Origin: Bacillus mesophilus
GTDB taxonomy: Bacteria > Bacillota > Bacilli > Bacillales > SA4
Direction: 5' to 3'
Length of the DNA stretch: 64,000 nucleotides
NCBI RefSeq assembly: GCF_011008845.1
Contig: NZ_JAAIWM010000009.1
Location: 62,001 to 126,000, forward strand
A program made the position numbers and the translations under genes. Numbering within the stretch: position 1 is the stretch's first letter; each line of letters begins with the position of its first letter. The notes beneath the pieces were generated by a model, which saw nothing but the letters and a program-made list of their open reading frames with translations, searched no databases and was not told where the DNA came from. Shown here one piece after another: positions 43,727 through 53,462 of this stretch.

Positions 43727-45102
43727 CCTAAACACCTATCCATTCTAATCGTAATCAAAGTCCCCTCATGAACATGGCTTTTAACTGAAATCTCGCCTCC
43801 GTGGGCTTCTACAATTTCTTTAGCAATCGATAATCCTAATCCTGTCCCCCCAGAAACACGTGACCGGGACTTTTCTACTCTATAAAGACGATCAAAGATA
43901 TATGGCAGATCTTCTTTAGGTATACCCACTCCTTGATCTTTAATTGTAATAAATACATCATGTTTAGTTCCACTGACATTGATCTCTACAAAGGTGTTGT
44001 TATCTGAATATTTGAGTGAATTGTCTAAAAGATTAGTAAGAACTTGTTCAAACCGCTCTGTATCAATCTCAACTTCTGCTACGTCACTTCCAGATAAACT
44101 TAATCTTATTTGGTTCTGTTCAAATGCTGGTGTTACTTTAACTATTATCCTTTGAATGAAATGACTTATATTTACTTTTTGCTTTTTTACTTGAAAATGA
44201 TTTTGATCAACCCTTGCTAGATCAAATAAATTATTAATCAAACGAGACAAATGTTGAATTTCTTCTTTTATAATCTTCAAGTATTGCTCTCTATCCTCTT
44301 CACTAATGTTTTTTTGAGAAGCAACATCAGCATACCCTTTGATGTAGGTTAAAGGTGTTCGAAGCTCATGAGCAATACTTGCTAAAAATTCATTTCTTTC
44401 TTTCTTTAAGTGGTTTAAATCTTGAGCTAATTTTTCTATGGAACCAGCAAGCTGTCCAAGTTCATCTTTAGAAGACATATTCAAAGTAACGGTAAAATCA
44501 CCTTGACTAAGCTTCTCCGTAGCTTTTTTCATAATAACCAATGGATTGGTTATTAATTTCGTAAAGATTGCAATTGAAATCATGGATAATAGAACGATGA
44601 CAGTACCGACAGTTAGAAAATGATTTCGTAAGCTTTTGGTCATTTCTACCATAGACTCACTACCTCTAAACATGTAAACAAACCCAACAATGTTTCCCTT
44701 GTTTTCGATTGGCGTAACAATCGCTAAATATTTATTAGTTCGCCACCTGGCTTCTAAGATGACACCTTCCCTGGGGATCCTTTCTATTCTGCTTGAACGA
44801 TTTACATAATTGATGTAAGTTTCATTCTCCATAGAAGCTGCTATGATGTTCCTTGACTCATCCGTTATAACAACATCCGTCTCTGCTTCGGTTTCCATAA
44901 GAGCCACATGATGGATAGTTTCTTCGTTGTAATTTTTCTCAAGTACATTTCGATGACTATTTCCTCTTCCTCTCAACTCTTCTATCTCTTCTTTAATCCT
45001 AGATTCCTGTAAACTAAAAAAGAGATATAGGGAAAAAATAGACTCTAATAAAAGAATAACAATAAAAAATAAGACTCCTAGTTTGACGGATATTTTGTTC
45101 AT
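43723..45102 (-). CDS. Sensor histidine kinase
   Basis: A 459-residue membrane kinase. The ATG at 45102 is used; a TTG three codons earlier is less likely. Helix 1 (about 5-27) and helix 2 (about 160-185) flank an extracytoplasmic PAS/CACHE-like domain (VVITDESRNIIAASMEN, GNIVGFVYMFRG). HAMP follows, then the phospho-acceptor His in SIAHELRTPLTYIKGY, the N box LTNLLDNSLKYSD, G1 KDQGVGIP and G2 GGTGLGLSIAKEIV. It is encoded before its response regulator, the reverse of the most common order. Confidence 0.93.
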   Translation of the reverse strand: MNKISVKLGVLFFIVILLLESIFSLYLFFSLQESRIKEEIEELRGRGNSHRNVLEKNYNEETIHHVALMETEAETDVVITDESRNIIAASMENETYINYVNRSSRIERIPREGVILEARWRTNKYLAIVTPIENKGNIVGFVYMFRGSESMVEMTKSLRNHFLTVGTVIVLLSMISIAIFTKLITNPLVIMKKATEKLSQGDFTVTLNMSSKDELGQLAGSIEKLAQDLNHLKKERNEFLASIAHELRTPLTYIKGYADVASQKNISEEDREQYLKIIKEEIQHLSRLINNLFDLARVDQNHFQVKKQKVNISHFIQRIIVKVTPAFEQNQIRLSLSGSDVAEVEIDTERFEQVLTNLLDNSLKYSDNNTFVEINVSGTKHDVFITIKDQGVGIPKEDLPYIFDRLYRVEKSRSRVSGGTGLGLSIAKEIVEAHGGEISVKSHVHEGTLITIRMDRCLG

Positions 45103-45111
45103 TCCATCCAA

Positions 45112-45407
45112 TCCTTTTCACATCTATTTTTTTAAACAATTGATACTATTATTATACAAACAAGAAATATAAGAAACTCCTGACAGCCCTAATTAATCTG
45201 CTACTAATTTATCCTAGGATCTTGTCCAGACTTCCTTAAAATATGTAATCTTTTCCTCAGTATCACTTGAAATATTACACAGTACACGTTACACTTTGGA
45301 ATTTATCATATAAATGTGAAGAAATTGTGGAAAAGACTAACCTTTAGAAAACTCAATCTTTATTAACGAAAAATATGGTGATTCGCACTTCTACAATCTA
45401 AGATAAT
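45112..45407. other. Intergenic region upstream of two-component system
   Basis: A/T-rich sequence between the kinase start and the terminator of the glucarate operon. No ORF or clear repeat is seen. It should hold the kinase promoter. Confidence 0.3.
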
Positions 45408-45440
45408 AAAAAAGTGAACCTAACTTTAAGTTAGACTCAC
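45408..45440 (-). terminator. Terminator of glucarate-tct operon
   Basis: GTGAGTCTAACTT pairs with AAGTTAGGTTCAC on the minus strand and six Ts follow. Confidence 0.85.
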
Positions 45441-45450
45441 CCTTTCGTTA

Positions 45451-46956
45451 CTATGCTTCAACATCAACAAGATGCTCTTTCTTCTTTTTGATTCCAGCAA
45501 ATATGCTTAATGAAATAATGATAATGGATAGGATCATTAGAGTAGCTGAGAATGGTCTTGTGAAGATTTGGAAGATGTTCCCTTCAAATAATGTTAGTGA
45601 CTGAAGTAATGACTCCTCCATTAAGCCACCTAAGATGAAAACTAGTGCAATCGGCGCGACTGGAATATCTGCCTTCTTTAGAATATATCCTAATAATCCG
45701 AATGCTAAGAAACCTCCAACGTCCCAAAGACTATTGCTAATTGAATATGTACCTACTATTGAGATACTTATAATAATCGGAAATAGTAATTTTGATGGGA
45801 TACTAGCTACTTTCGCCCACATTCTTGCCATTGGTAAATTCATGAATAATAACAGTAAGTTACCTATAAACATACTAGCTATAACGGCCCAAACAAAATC
45901 TGGACTTTGAACAAACATTCGTGGACCTGGAGTTAAGCCATGTAAGATAAAGGCACCTAATAACACAGCCATAGTAGCGGAACTAGGAATTCCTAATAAG
46001 AATAATGGAATTAAGGCACCACCGCAAAATGAGTTATTCGCAGTTTCAGGACCAGCAACACCCTCAATTGCTCCTTTTCCAAAACGAGATGGATCCTTTG
46101 CTAGTTTCTTTTCCATCGAGTAAGACATAAGGGCTGGAACAACTGAACTGGTACCTGGAATCAAGCCGGCAAAGAAACCTAATACAGTTCCACGTCCAAT
46201 TGACATAAATGCGGGTCTCCATTCCTTTTTAGAAGGAAATAAACCTGAAACTTTTACTGGTTTTTCTGGATTTTTGATTTGCTGTTCAATACTCAATAAG
46301 ATTTCAGATAGTCCGAATAACCCCATCGCGATTGTCACGAAATCAAAACCATCTAATAGTTCTGGCATTCCAAACGAAAATCGAACAATTCCAGAGCTAG
46401 GAGCCATTCCCACCATTGCAAGGATCAGACCAAGTACAACCGCGATTGAACCACGAATAATAGATTTCCCTGCTAATCCAATCACCATAGTGAGTCCAAA
46501 TATTATAAGAGCAAAAAATTCAGGTGGGCCAAACGCTAAGGCAAAATCTAGCATTAGTGGTGCAACCAACACCAATCCAAGTATGGAAATGGTCCCGCCT
46601 ATAAAAGAGCCAATTGCAGATATTCCAAGTGCCACACCTGCTCGACCTTGTTTTGCCATTGGATATCCATCTAAGCTTGTAATAACAGAGGCAGCTTCTC
46701 CTGGAACATTTACTAAAACAGTTGTAATCGTTCCACCGTACATTGAGCCGTAAAATATTCCTGCTAACATGATAATAGCTGAGATTGGTTCCATCGCAAA
46801 TGTTAATGGAATAAGAAGTGCTGTTCCCGCGCTTGGTCCTAGTCCGGGAAGAATTCCGACAAGCATTCCCACCGAAACTCCAACTAGGCAATATAATAAA
46901 TTTGACCAGGTTAATGCTGTTTCAAATCCTGATAACAACAATCCAAAGGTTTCCAT
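45451..46956 (-). CDS. tctA: Tripartite tricarboxylate transporter, large membrane subunit TctA
   Basis: A 501-residue subunit with about 11-12 helices. The family signatures are GILPGLGPSAGTALLIPLTF near the start, and FAGLIPGTSSVVPALMSYSMEK plus GPETANNSFCGGALIPLFLLG in the middle. TctA forms the ion-coupled channel with TctB and takes substrate from TctC. It is the last gene of the operon. With GudD and KdgD upstream, D-glucarate or galactarate is the probable cargo instead of citrate. Confidence 0.94.
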   Translation of the reverse strand: METFGLLLSGFETALTWSNLLYCLVGVSVGMLVGILPGLGPSAGTALLIPLTFAMEPISAIIMLAGIFYGSMYGGTITTVLVNVPGEAASVITSLDGYPMAKQGRAGVALGISAIGSFIGGTISILGLVLVAPLMLDFALAFGPPEFFALIIFGLTMVIGLAGKSIIRGSIAVVLGLILAMVGMAPSSGIVRFSFGMPELLDGFDFVTIAMGLFGLSEILLSIEQQIKNPEKPVKVSGLFPSKKEWRPAFMSIGRGTVLGFFAGLIPGTSSVVPALMSYSMEKKLAKDPSRFGKGAIEGVAGPETANNSFCGGALIPLFLLGIPSSATMAVLLGAFILHGLTPGPRMFVQSPDFVWAVIASMFIGNLLLLFMNLPMARMWAKVASIPSKLLFPIIISISIVGTYSISNSLWDVGGFLAFGLLGYILKKADIPVAPIALVFILGGLMEESLLQSLTLFEGNIFQIFTRPFSATLMILSIIIISLSIFAGIKKKKEHLVDVEA

Positions 46957-46966
46957 AAATGCCTCC

Positions 46967-47425
46967 CTACCAGCCCCACATGTTTACGGGTAATGGGATC
47001 TTTAAAAGTGTGTTAAAGCTTAAAAACAAGATGACCGTAACTGCTGTAGAAATCCCCAGTGCTGAAAACCATTTGTATTCAGGAAGTAACAAGATCATTA
47101 ATACAGTAATACTTGCAATATTAAATCCTGTATAAGGGGCAATTAGTATAAACAAAAAGATAGAGCCGATGATTGACAATAACCGAATGAGTACCTTTCC
47201 TCTTGGAAGTACATCTTTAAAGTATATTTTTTCCTTCGACAAGGAACTAATGATAAACAGAATGGAAAGAACCGCTAATGTCCCACTTAACCACCGTGGT
47301 AACAAACCTGGCCCTGCTCCATAAGGTCCATAGTATTCTAGTGATAAAGACTTCCAAAATACAAATCCGGCAAACAATAAAAGAATAATTCCTAGACAGG
47401 CACCGAAATTTTTCAGAATAAACAC
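46967..47425 (-). CDS. tctB: Tripartite tricarboxylate transporter, small membrane subunit TctB
   Basis: A 152-residue protein with four membrane helices. The early motif SLEYYGPYGAGPGLLPRWL is the TctB signature. It is 10 bases before tctA. The start is uncertain: the GTG at 47425 directly follows AAAGGGG with almost no spacer, while the codons two and three places later (ATT, CTG) would be better spaced but are rare starts. Confidence 0.9.
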   Translation of the reverse strand: MFILKNFGACLGIILLLFAGFVFWKSLSLEYYGPYGAGPGLLPRWLSGTLAVLSILFIISSLSKEKIYFKDVLPRGKVLIRLLSIIGSIFLFILIAPYTGFNIASITVLMILLLPEYKWFSALGISTAVTVILFLSFNTLLKIPLPVNMWGW

Positions 47426-47452
47426 CCCTTTCGGATTCTACTGTGTTAAATG

Positions 47453-47479
47453 GAGAACCGGGTAGACTACCCGGCTCTC
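47453..47479 (-). promoter_or_regulatory. Intercistronic hairpin between tctC and tctB
   Basis: GAGAACCGGGTAG pairs with CTACCCGGCTCTC with one mismatch and a one-base loop. There is no T tract. It resembles the hairpin between the sugar-binding protein and permease genes at 22298-22333 and could give the binding protein a higher message level. Confidence 0.65.
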
Positions 47480-47487
47480 TGCATTTT

Positions 47488-48483
47488 TTACCATCCTAAT
47501 AAATCTTTGATTCCTGTAATATCTGCTAAGTCTTGCTCTAATAGGGCTTTGTATTCTTCCCCATTTAAATATCCAACCTGTGTACCGATCTCTTCCATCT
47601 TCTTCATGTGTTCTTCATTTTGAATCGCTTTGGCAATCGCATCTTCTAAGATTCCTGCCACTTTAGGATCAAGACCTACTGGAGCTGCTAATCCTCTTGT
47701 AACCTGAGAATATACTTCTTCAAAACCAGCTTCATCGAAAGTTGATACTTCTGGTAGGAAAGAAGAGCGTTCTCTTGCTGTTACTCCTATTACTTTTAAC
47801 TCTCCGTCATTGTGAAGATTGTATGCTTCTCCTGCACTTGTTACTAATACGTCAATATGTCCACCTAAGAATGAAGAAAGACTATTTGCAGTCCCTTCGA
47901 ACTGAACCGTTTCAAACTTTGTATCAAGCTTTTCGTTTAAGATTAACGATACTAAGTGCTCATCACTAGCAACACCTGAACCATTTGTTAACACCTTATT
48001 ATTTTTCGCGTATTCAATTAATTCCTCTAGATTAGTGAATCGATCTTCATCAGCACGAATGGCAATAACACCTGGGTCAACGACATGATTTCCTAAGTAA
48101 GTAAAATCTTCAAGATCAACTGTTCTCTCGACCGATGGGTTAGCTAATCCTCCAGCAATGTTAGGCGAGTTAAGGAAGCCGATTGTATATCCGTCAGGCT
48201 CTGAATTTCCAAGCTCTGTCCAACCTACCCAGCCACTTCCGCCTGGCTTATTGACAATATTTACAGCTACGCCTAATTCCTTCTCTAAGAATGGAGCTAA
48301 TGTTCTAGCAGTCGTATCTGTTCCCCCACCTGCATCATAAGCTACTATGATCGAAATTGGTTTTGTTGGAAAATCAGCACTTTCTCCTCCACTACCACTA
48401 TTCGTTTTTACTCCACTTGAACAGGCAGCTAATAACCCAAATACCAACATCATTGTAAACAAATACGAAATCTTACGTTTCAT
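47488..48483 (-). CDS. tctC: Tripartite tricarboxylate transporter, substrate-binding lipoprotein TctC
   Basis: A 331-residue extracytoplasmic binding protein. The lipobox is LAAC (Cys21). The Bug/TctC pattern is clear: FPTKPISIIVAYDAGGGTDTTAR holds the carboxylate-binding beta-strand loops, and NKPGGSGWVGWTEL follows. It is the fifth gene of the glucarate operon and is likely to bind D-glucarate or a related aldarate. Confidence 0.93.
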   Translation of the reverse strand: MKRKISYLFTMMLVFGLLAACSSGVKTNSGSGGESADFPTKPISIIVAYDAGGGTDTTARTLAPFLEKELGVAVNIVNKPGGSGWVGWTELGNSEPDGYTIGFLNSPNIAGGLANPSVERTVDLEDFTYLGNHVVDPGVIAIRADEDRFTNLEELIEYAKNNKVLTNGSGVASDEHLVSLILNEKLDTKFETVQFEGTANSLSSFLGGHIDVLVTSAGEAYNLHNDGELKVIGVTARERSSFLPEVSTFDEAGFEEVYSQVTRGLAAPVGLDPKVAGILEDAIAKAIQNEEHMKKMEEIGTQVGYLNGEEYKALLEQDLADITGIKDLLGW

Positions 48484-48592
48484 CTTTAAATCTCTCCTTT
48501 TATTTTAAAATTGTAATAAATAGATTTAGTTTCGGACGTAATCCGAAGGTTGATGAATAGCTGTTTTAAAGTAAGAATTCTCTCTCATGATG

Positions 48593-49984
48593 TTAGTTAT
48601 TGCCTGTAGGTCGGACAAGACAAGGCATTTTACTATTAAACTTCCAGCCTGGTATTAAATACTGCATAGCAACGGCATCATCACGAACACCAAGGTTTTT
48701 ATCGGTATATAGTTTGTTTGCCTTCTCAATTTGTTCCAGATCAATGTCAATTCCTAAGCCTGGCTTGGTTGGTACCTTTATATGTCCATTCACAATTTGC
48801 AATGGCTCTTTCGTCAGGCGTTGACCATCTTGCCAAATCCAATGTGTATCGATTGCAGTAATAGTACCTGGTGCTGCCGCAGCCACATGAGTAAACATAG
48901 CTAATGAAATGTCAAAGTGATTATTAGAATGTGAGCCCCATGTTAATCCCCATTCATGACAAATTTGTGCAACCCTTACGGAGCCTTGCATCGTCCAAAA
49001 ATGTGGATCCGCTAGAGGGATATCAACTGAACCTAGTTGGATTGAATGGCCTAGCTGTCTCCAATCGGTTGCAATCATATTTGTTGCTGTTGGTAGTCCA
49101 GTTGCTCTTTTAAACTCAGCCATTACTTCACGACCTGAGAAACCATTCTCAGCTCCGCAAGGATCTTCTGCATAGGCTAAAATATGCTGCTTATTTATAC
49201 AAAGTCTGATTGCTTCCTCAAGTGACCATGCACCGTTTGGATCAATCGTAATCCGTGCATCTGGGAAACGTTCTGCTAAAGCAGTCACCGCTTCAATTTC
49301 CTGGTCTCCAGAAAGGACCCCACCCTTGAGTTTGAAGTTTTTGAATCCATAGCGTTGTTCTGCTGCTTCTGCTAATCTAACAATCTCTGATGGAGTCAGT
49401 GCCTCTTCATGACGTAAACGCATCCAATCATCTTCTGCTGTCGGGTCACTCAAGTAAGGTAAATCTGTCTTTCTTCGATCTCCGATATAGAACAGATATC
49501 CTAGCATTTCGACTTGATCTCGTTGTTGTCCCTCTCCTAATAAGGCAGCAACAGGAACGTTTAGATATTTTCCTACTAAATCTAGTAAAGCTGATTCAAG
49601 GGCTGTAACCGCATGAATTGTGATACGTAGATCGAAGGTTTGAAGACCCCTTCCCCCTTTATCACGATTAGCAAATTGCTCCCTGACACTATTCAAAATT
49701 TGGTTATAAAATCCGATTGATTGACCTACCACTAGTGGCTTTGCATCCTCTAACGTCTGACGAATACTTTCTCCACCAGGTACTTCTCCAACGCCCACAT
49801 TTCCAGCATTGTCCTTTAAAATAACAATGTTTCTAGTAAAGTATGGACTGTGTGCTCCACTAAGATTTAATAGCATGCTATCAAAGCCAGCTACCGGTAT
49901 CACCGACATCTCCGTTATTTTCGGTGTGTTTGAAAACGTTAGGTCTTGATCAGCGACCCTGCTGTTTGTGATTGATTGATTCAT
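48593..49984 (-). CDS. gudD: D-glucarate dehydratase
   Basis: A 463-residue enolase-superfamily enzyme that converts D-glucarate to 5-keto-4-deoxyglucarate. Visible features are NFKLKGGVL (KxK catalytic base), [13 protein letters not shown] and [10 protein letters not shown] (metal ligands), and [14 protein letters not shown] (catalytic His). ALPC-like loops at the N-terminus ([14 protein letters not shown]) match GudD. It lies downstream of the 2,5-dioxovalerate dehydrogenase gene. The cre-like TTGAAGCGTTTACA at 50030-50043 lies about 46 bases ahead of its start. Confidence 0.95.
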   Translation of the reverse strand: MNQSITNSRVADQDLTFSNTPKITEMSVIPVAGFDSMLLNLSGAHSPYFTRNIVILKDNAGNVGVGEVPGGESIRQTLEDAKPLVVGQSIGFYNQILNSVREQFANRDKGGRGLQTFDLRITIHAVTALESALLDLVGKYLNVPVAALLGEGQQRDQVEMLGYLFYIGDRRKTDLPYLSDPTAEDDWMRLRHEEALTPSEIVRLAEAAEQRYGFKNFKLKGGVLSGDQEIEAVTALAERFPDARITIDPNGAWSLEEAIRLCINKQHILAYAEDPCGAENGFSGREVMAEFKRATGLPTATNMIATDWRQLGHSIQLGSVDIPLADPHFWTMQGSVRVAQICHEWGLTWGSHSNNHFDISLAMFTHVAAAAPGTITAIDTHWIWQDGQRLTKEPLQIVNGHIKVPTKPGLGIDIDLEQIEKANKLYTDKNLGVRDDAVAMQYLIPGWKFNSKMPCLVRPTGNN

Positions 49985-50029
49985 AGTTTCCCCACCACGC
50001 TACGTATTATTTTTTAAGAATCAATGAAT

Positions 50030-50043
50030 TTGAAGCGTTTACA
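50030..50043. promoter_or_regulatory. cre-like site upstream of gudD
   Basis: TTGAAGCGTTTACA matches the CcpA element (TGWAANCGNWNNCA) at all but one conserved position. An intra-operon position would allow roadblock-type catabolite repression. Confidence 0.45.
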
Positions 50044-50080
50044 AACCTGCACTAAAATGAAGGGGGAACACCCCCGGTTC

Positions 50081-51544
50081 TTACTTAATAAATACCGTCT
50101 TGATCGCTGTAAAGAATTCCTTCGCTGCTTCACCTTGTTCACGAGAATGCGAGCTTGATTGCTTCATTCCACCGAATGGTGCTTGCAACTCAACTCCAGC
50201 ACTTTCAGAATTGATTCGCACAAGCCCAGCTTCCATTTCATTAATGAATGAAAGCATTTCGCCAATATTACTAGTGAAAATGGATGCACTTAACCCGAAC
50301 TTTACATCATTAGCGATTTCTAGTGCTTCCTTAAAAGAATCCACTTCTATTAATGCAATCACAGGTCCAAAGATTTCTTCTTGAGCGATTGTCATGTTTG
50401 AAGTTACGTTTTCAAAGATGGTTGGTTCAACGAAATATCCCTCTTTAAACGGAGGACCTTCTAGCTTGTTTCCACCAGCAAGTAACGTCGCACCTTCCTC
50501 TTTTGCTGTTTCGATATAGGAAAGAACCGTCTTAAACTGATTTTCATTTGCACATGGTCCCATCCAAATTCCATCTTCTAGTCCATTTCCAACTGTAATT
50601 TCATTTGTTTTTTGGACTAGCTTTTGTTTAAAAGTTTCATATACTCCTCTTTCTACAATGACACGGCTAGTTGCCGTACATTTTTGACCTGTTGAACGAA
50701 ACGCACCACTTATGGTTGCTTCAACGGCTAAGTCGATATCTGCATCCTTTGTGACAATAACAGGGTTTTTACCACCCATTTCTAATTGGTATTTAGCTCC
50801 CCTTGCTAGTGCTCCTTGACCAATTCGTTTCCCAACATCATTTGACCCAGTAAAGGTAATCCCGTTTATATCTTCATGATCCACAAGACCTTGACCAATT
50901 ACACTTCCAGAACCCGTTACCATATTAAGTACTCCCGCTGGAATTCCCGCTTCTTCAAAGCATTCAATTACCTTTGCGCACGTTACGGCTGTTTCTTGAG
51001 CTGGTTTAATCACAACAGAATTTCCATACACTAGAGCAGGCGCCATCTTCCAAATTGGAATAGCTACTGGGAAGTTCCATGGAGTAATCACTCCTACAAC
51101 TCCTAGTGGAACTCTATTCGTAAACATAAGTGCATTACTATCAGTGGACGGAATGACATCCCCCACTTTTCTCATTCCCTCTCCAGCAAAATAACGAAGA
51201 ATTGCTACACCTCTTGCTGTTTCACCTTTAGCCTCAGGTAATGTTTTACCCATTTCCTTCGTCATAAAAGTAGCTACTTCTTCCATTCTTTTTTCAAGAA
51301 CATCGGCAGCTTTATGTAAGAATGCCCCTCTTTCTGCACCTGATAACTTTTTCCATGCTTGCTGCGCTACCTTTGCTGCTTTTACAGCTTGATCTAACTC
51401 TTCTAAAGTTGAAAGCTGAACATAACCAACTACTTCCGTTTTATTGGCAGGGTTAAAACTTGGTTCTACCTTTCCGCTACTAGATTCAACCCATGTTCCA
51501 TTAATAAAGTTCTTGTAAGTTGTAATTTGAGTGTCGACCGTCAT
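50081..51544 (-). CDS. 2,5-dioxovalerate (alpha-ketoglutarate semialdehyde) dehydrogenase
   Basis: A 487-residue aldehyde dehydrogenase. The catalytic Cys is in [12 protein letters not shown] and the general base Glu in LEMGGKNPV; the cofactor loop is [12 protein letters not shown]. In this operon it oxidises the 2,5-dioxovalerate made by KdgD to 2-oxoglutarate, which enters the TCA cycle. Bacillus subtilis ycbD holds the same place. The ATG follows GGAGGAAGAT. The product name comes from context; the fold is generic. Confidence 0.92.
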   Translation of the reverse strand: MTVDTQITTYKNFINGTWVESSSGKVEPSFNPANKTEVVGYVQLSTLEELDQAVKAAKVAQQAWKKLSGAERGAFLHKAADVLEKRMEEVATFMTKEMGKTLPEAKGETARGVAILRYFAGEGMRKVGDVIPSTDSNALMFTNRVPLGVVGVITPWNFPVAIPIWKMAPALVYGNSVVIKPAQETAVTCAKVIECFEEAGIPAGVLNMVTGSGSVIGQGLVDHEDINGITFTGSNDVGKRIGQGALARGAKYQLEMGGKNPVIVTKDADIDLAVEATISGAFRSTGQKCTATSRVIVERGVYETFKQKLVQKTNEITVGNGLEDGIWMGPCANENQFKTVLSYIETAKEEGATLLAGGNKLEGPPFKEGYFVEPTIFENVTSNMTIAQEEIFGPVIALIEVDSFKEALEIANDVKFGLSASIFTSNIGEMLSFINEMEAGLVRINSESAGVELQAPFGGMKQSSSHSREQGEAAKEFFTAIKTVFIK

Positions 51545-51566
51545 GTATCTTCCTCCTTTTATTGTC

Positions 51567-51580
51567 CGTAAACGGTTACA
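51567..51580. promoter_or_regulatory. cre-like site upstream of dehydrogenase gene
   Basis: CGTAAACGGTTACA matches the CcpA element with a single end mismatch. It lies in the gap between kdgD and the dehydrogenase gene. Confidence 0.45.
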
Positions 51581-51589
51581 AACTAATTT

Positions 51590-52525
51590 TTAGCTACTTA
51601 ATGTTTCACTAACGCTAACAGGGTATTTCTCCAGTGTTGTTTGAATGATTTGTTCTAATTGTTTATAGTGTTCTTTTTCGACTGAAATGACAGGTGGTCT
51701 TACTACATTTCCAACTGGTAAACCTACAATCTCCATTCCTGCTTTAATCAGTGAGACTGCGTAGCCATTTCTTGATTTACGAATATCATTGATTGGTAGA
51801 AGAACGTCATTGTATAGATTTCTTAACAGCTGTTGATCACCATCTTTAAGTGCTTGGAAGTAAATTCTTGAAATGTGTGGAAGATAGTTTGATATTGCGG
51901 AAGAATAAGTTGTAAATCCTAAAGGATAATAGGCTGGCATGGTAATCTCTGCAAATGGCATTCCATTAATCCAATCCAGTCTGTCCCCAATGGTTTGGGT
52001 TAACTCAATGTTCAATTCCATGTTTCCAAGTCCATCTTTTAAACCAACTATTTGCGGGTAGTCTAGGAGGCGTTTTAGTGTATCTAGTTGAAGAACTGCA
52101 TTATCTCTTTGATATAAAATCGCATTAAGATTACTACTCTCTACGATTGCTTTGAAATATTGATATAGACCTTCTTGTTCACCTTCAATGAGGTATGGAG
52201 GAAGAATTAAATACCCATCAGCACCTAGGTCTTCAGACAAAGAGACCAATTCTTTAGCAGTAGATAAGTTCCCACCCACTCCTGTATAAACTGGAACTTT
52301 TCCGTTTACCACAGATTGTGCTACTTCTACCATTGTTTGATATTCACTTTTGTTGATGGACTGAAACTCGCCAGATCCACAAGCAATAAAAATGGATGTG
52401 AGCCCTTCTTTTAACAAAAACTCAATATTAGTAGCAAGGGCCTTTTCATCCAATCTTCCATTTCCATCAAAAGGTGCTACTGGAAATCCTAAAATCCCTT
52501 TTGGTGCTTCTCTTGTTACTGACAT
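51590..52525 (-). CDS. kdgD: 5-dehydro-4-deoxyglucarate dehydratase
   Basis: A 311-residue DHDPS-family aldolase-fold enzyme that decarboxylates and dehydrates 5-keto-4-deoxyglucarate to 2,5-dioxovalerate. The Schiff-base Lys is in VGLKDGLGN, with the Tyr in LYQRDNAV. IFIACGSGEFQSIN is the family's substrate loop. It is the first enzyme gene after the FadR-type regulator. AGGGGGAAG precedes the ATG. Bacillus subtilis ycbC is the matching gene. Confidence 0.95.
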   Translation of the reverse strand: MSVTREAPKGILGFPVAPFDGNGRLDEKALATNIEFLLKEGLTSIFIACGSGEFQSINKSEYQTMVEVAQSVVNGKVPVYTGVGGNLSTAKELVSLSEDLGADGYLILPPYLIEGEQEGLYQYFKAIVESSNLNAILYQRDNAVLQLDTLKRLLDYPQIVGLKDGLGNMELNIELTQTIGDRLDWINGMPFAEITMPAYYPLGFTTYSSAISNYLPHISRIYFQALKDGDQQLLRNLYNDVLLPINDIRKSRNGYAVSLIKAGMEIVGLPVGNVVRPPVISVEKEHYKQLEQIIQTTLEKYPVSVSETLSS

Positions 52526-52548
52526 TCAACTTCCCCCTAACAATCTAG

Positions 52549-53253
52549 TTATTTTTCTTCTATACTCTTTAAGGCTCTTTCTCTTACACTGCTTAAATGA
52601 CGATACATACTCATATATGCTTCCATTGGATCATGCTTTTTTAAGGCTTCATAGATTTCTTTATGCTGTTTTAATGTTTGTTCTGGATCTTTAAGTCCTG
52701 TTGAAATCTGATCTAGCGTCGCATCGTACATGGTTAACAACGGATCTATGATTCCTTCAAGCAGTGAGTTACTAGCACTATAGGCAATGATTTTATGAAA
52801 CTCTTTATCTGCTTCACGATACTCTGTATTAGATTCCATTACAGTGATGGTGTTTAGTAGCTTTTCTAAATTCTCTTCCGTTATTTTCTCAGCTGCAAGG
52901 GTAACAAGGCCAAGCTCTAGTGAAATACGAGTTTCTAAGATTGCACGTAAATCCCCTGAAGAAAGCGCTAACATTAGAGAAAATGGTTTACTGCCAATTT
53001 TGTTAGAAAAGAACGTACCATTTTTGGTTTCTCGATTGACAATTCCCATTGCTTCTAATGAAGTTAAAGCTTCCCTCATAACAGGCCTGCTCACTTTAAG
53101 GATCTCCATTAACTCAAGCTCTGAAGGTAATCGATCACCTGGTTTTAGTTGACCAGTTGAAAGCAAACTAACAATTTCATCAATCACTTGCTTGGAAAGA
53201 GTTTTTCGTTTAACTGTTTTAAAGTCGACAACTATATCGTTTTTATCTCCCAC
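52549..53253 (-). CDS. FadR-type GntR family regulator of glucarate operon
   Basis: A 234-residue regulator. The winged helix (about 10-80) has LKPGDRLPSELELMEILKVSRPVMREAL. A helical FCD effector domain follows, with ligand residues in ADKEFHKIIAYSASN and QHKEIYEALKKHD. The GTG start has GGGGGAAG upstream. It begins the glucarate operon and should be released from DNA by glucarate or an intermediate. Two perfect ATTGTAAGACAAT palindromes (53288-53300 and 53315-53327) lie directly upstream, so it probably represses its own operon. Confidence 0.92.
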   Translation of the reverse strand: MGDKNDIVVDFKTVKRKTLSKQVIDEIVSLLSTGQLKPGDRLPSELELMEILKVSRPVMREALTSLEAMGIVNRETKNGTFFSNKIGSKPFSLMLALSSGDLRAILETRISLELGLVTLAAEKITEENLEKLLNTITVMESNTEYREADKEFHKIIAYSASNSLLEGIIDPLLTMYDATLDQISTGLKDPEQTLKQHKEIYEALKKHDPMEAYMSMYRHLSSVRERALKSIEEK

Positions 53254-53287
53254 TTCTCTTCCCCCTTTATAAATTTTCTATTGTCTA

Positions 53288-53327
53288 ATTGTAAGACAAT
53301 ATATTATATGTCTTATTGTAAGACAAT
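53288..53327. promoter_or_regulatory. Tandem FadR/GntR operators
   Basis: ATTGT-AAG-ACAAT is present twice, at 53288-53300 and 53315-53327. Both are perfect palindromes of the FadR-type form and are spaced 27 bases apart. They overlap the probable promoter of the regulator-first operon. Confidence 0.75.
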
Positions 53328-53418
53328 TAAAAAAGACTGTCAATTCAAAATTTATAAATTTTTCCTCTGCATTTTATTTCTTCCTCTATTGGAAGTTCAT
53401 ATAAGAATGATGGAATAT

Positions 53419-53448
53419 AAAAATCCCCTTCCAATAATGAAAAGGGGG
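53419..53448 (-). terminator. Terminator of YhfK-like gene
   Basis: CCCCTT pairs with AAGGGG, followed on the minus strand by ATTTTTA, just after the stop codon. Confidence 0.6.
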
Positions 53449-53462
53449 GAAATATTGTTAAT

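Noticed and set aside
46274..46753. Long plus-strand frames opposite tctA
   Set aside because: Antisense shadows of a strongly supported membrane protein gene; low-complexity and without ribosome sites.
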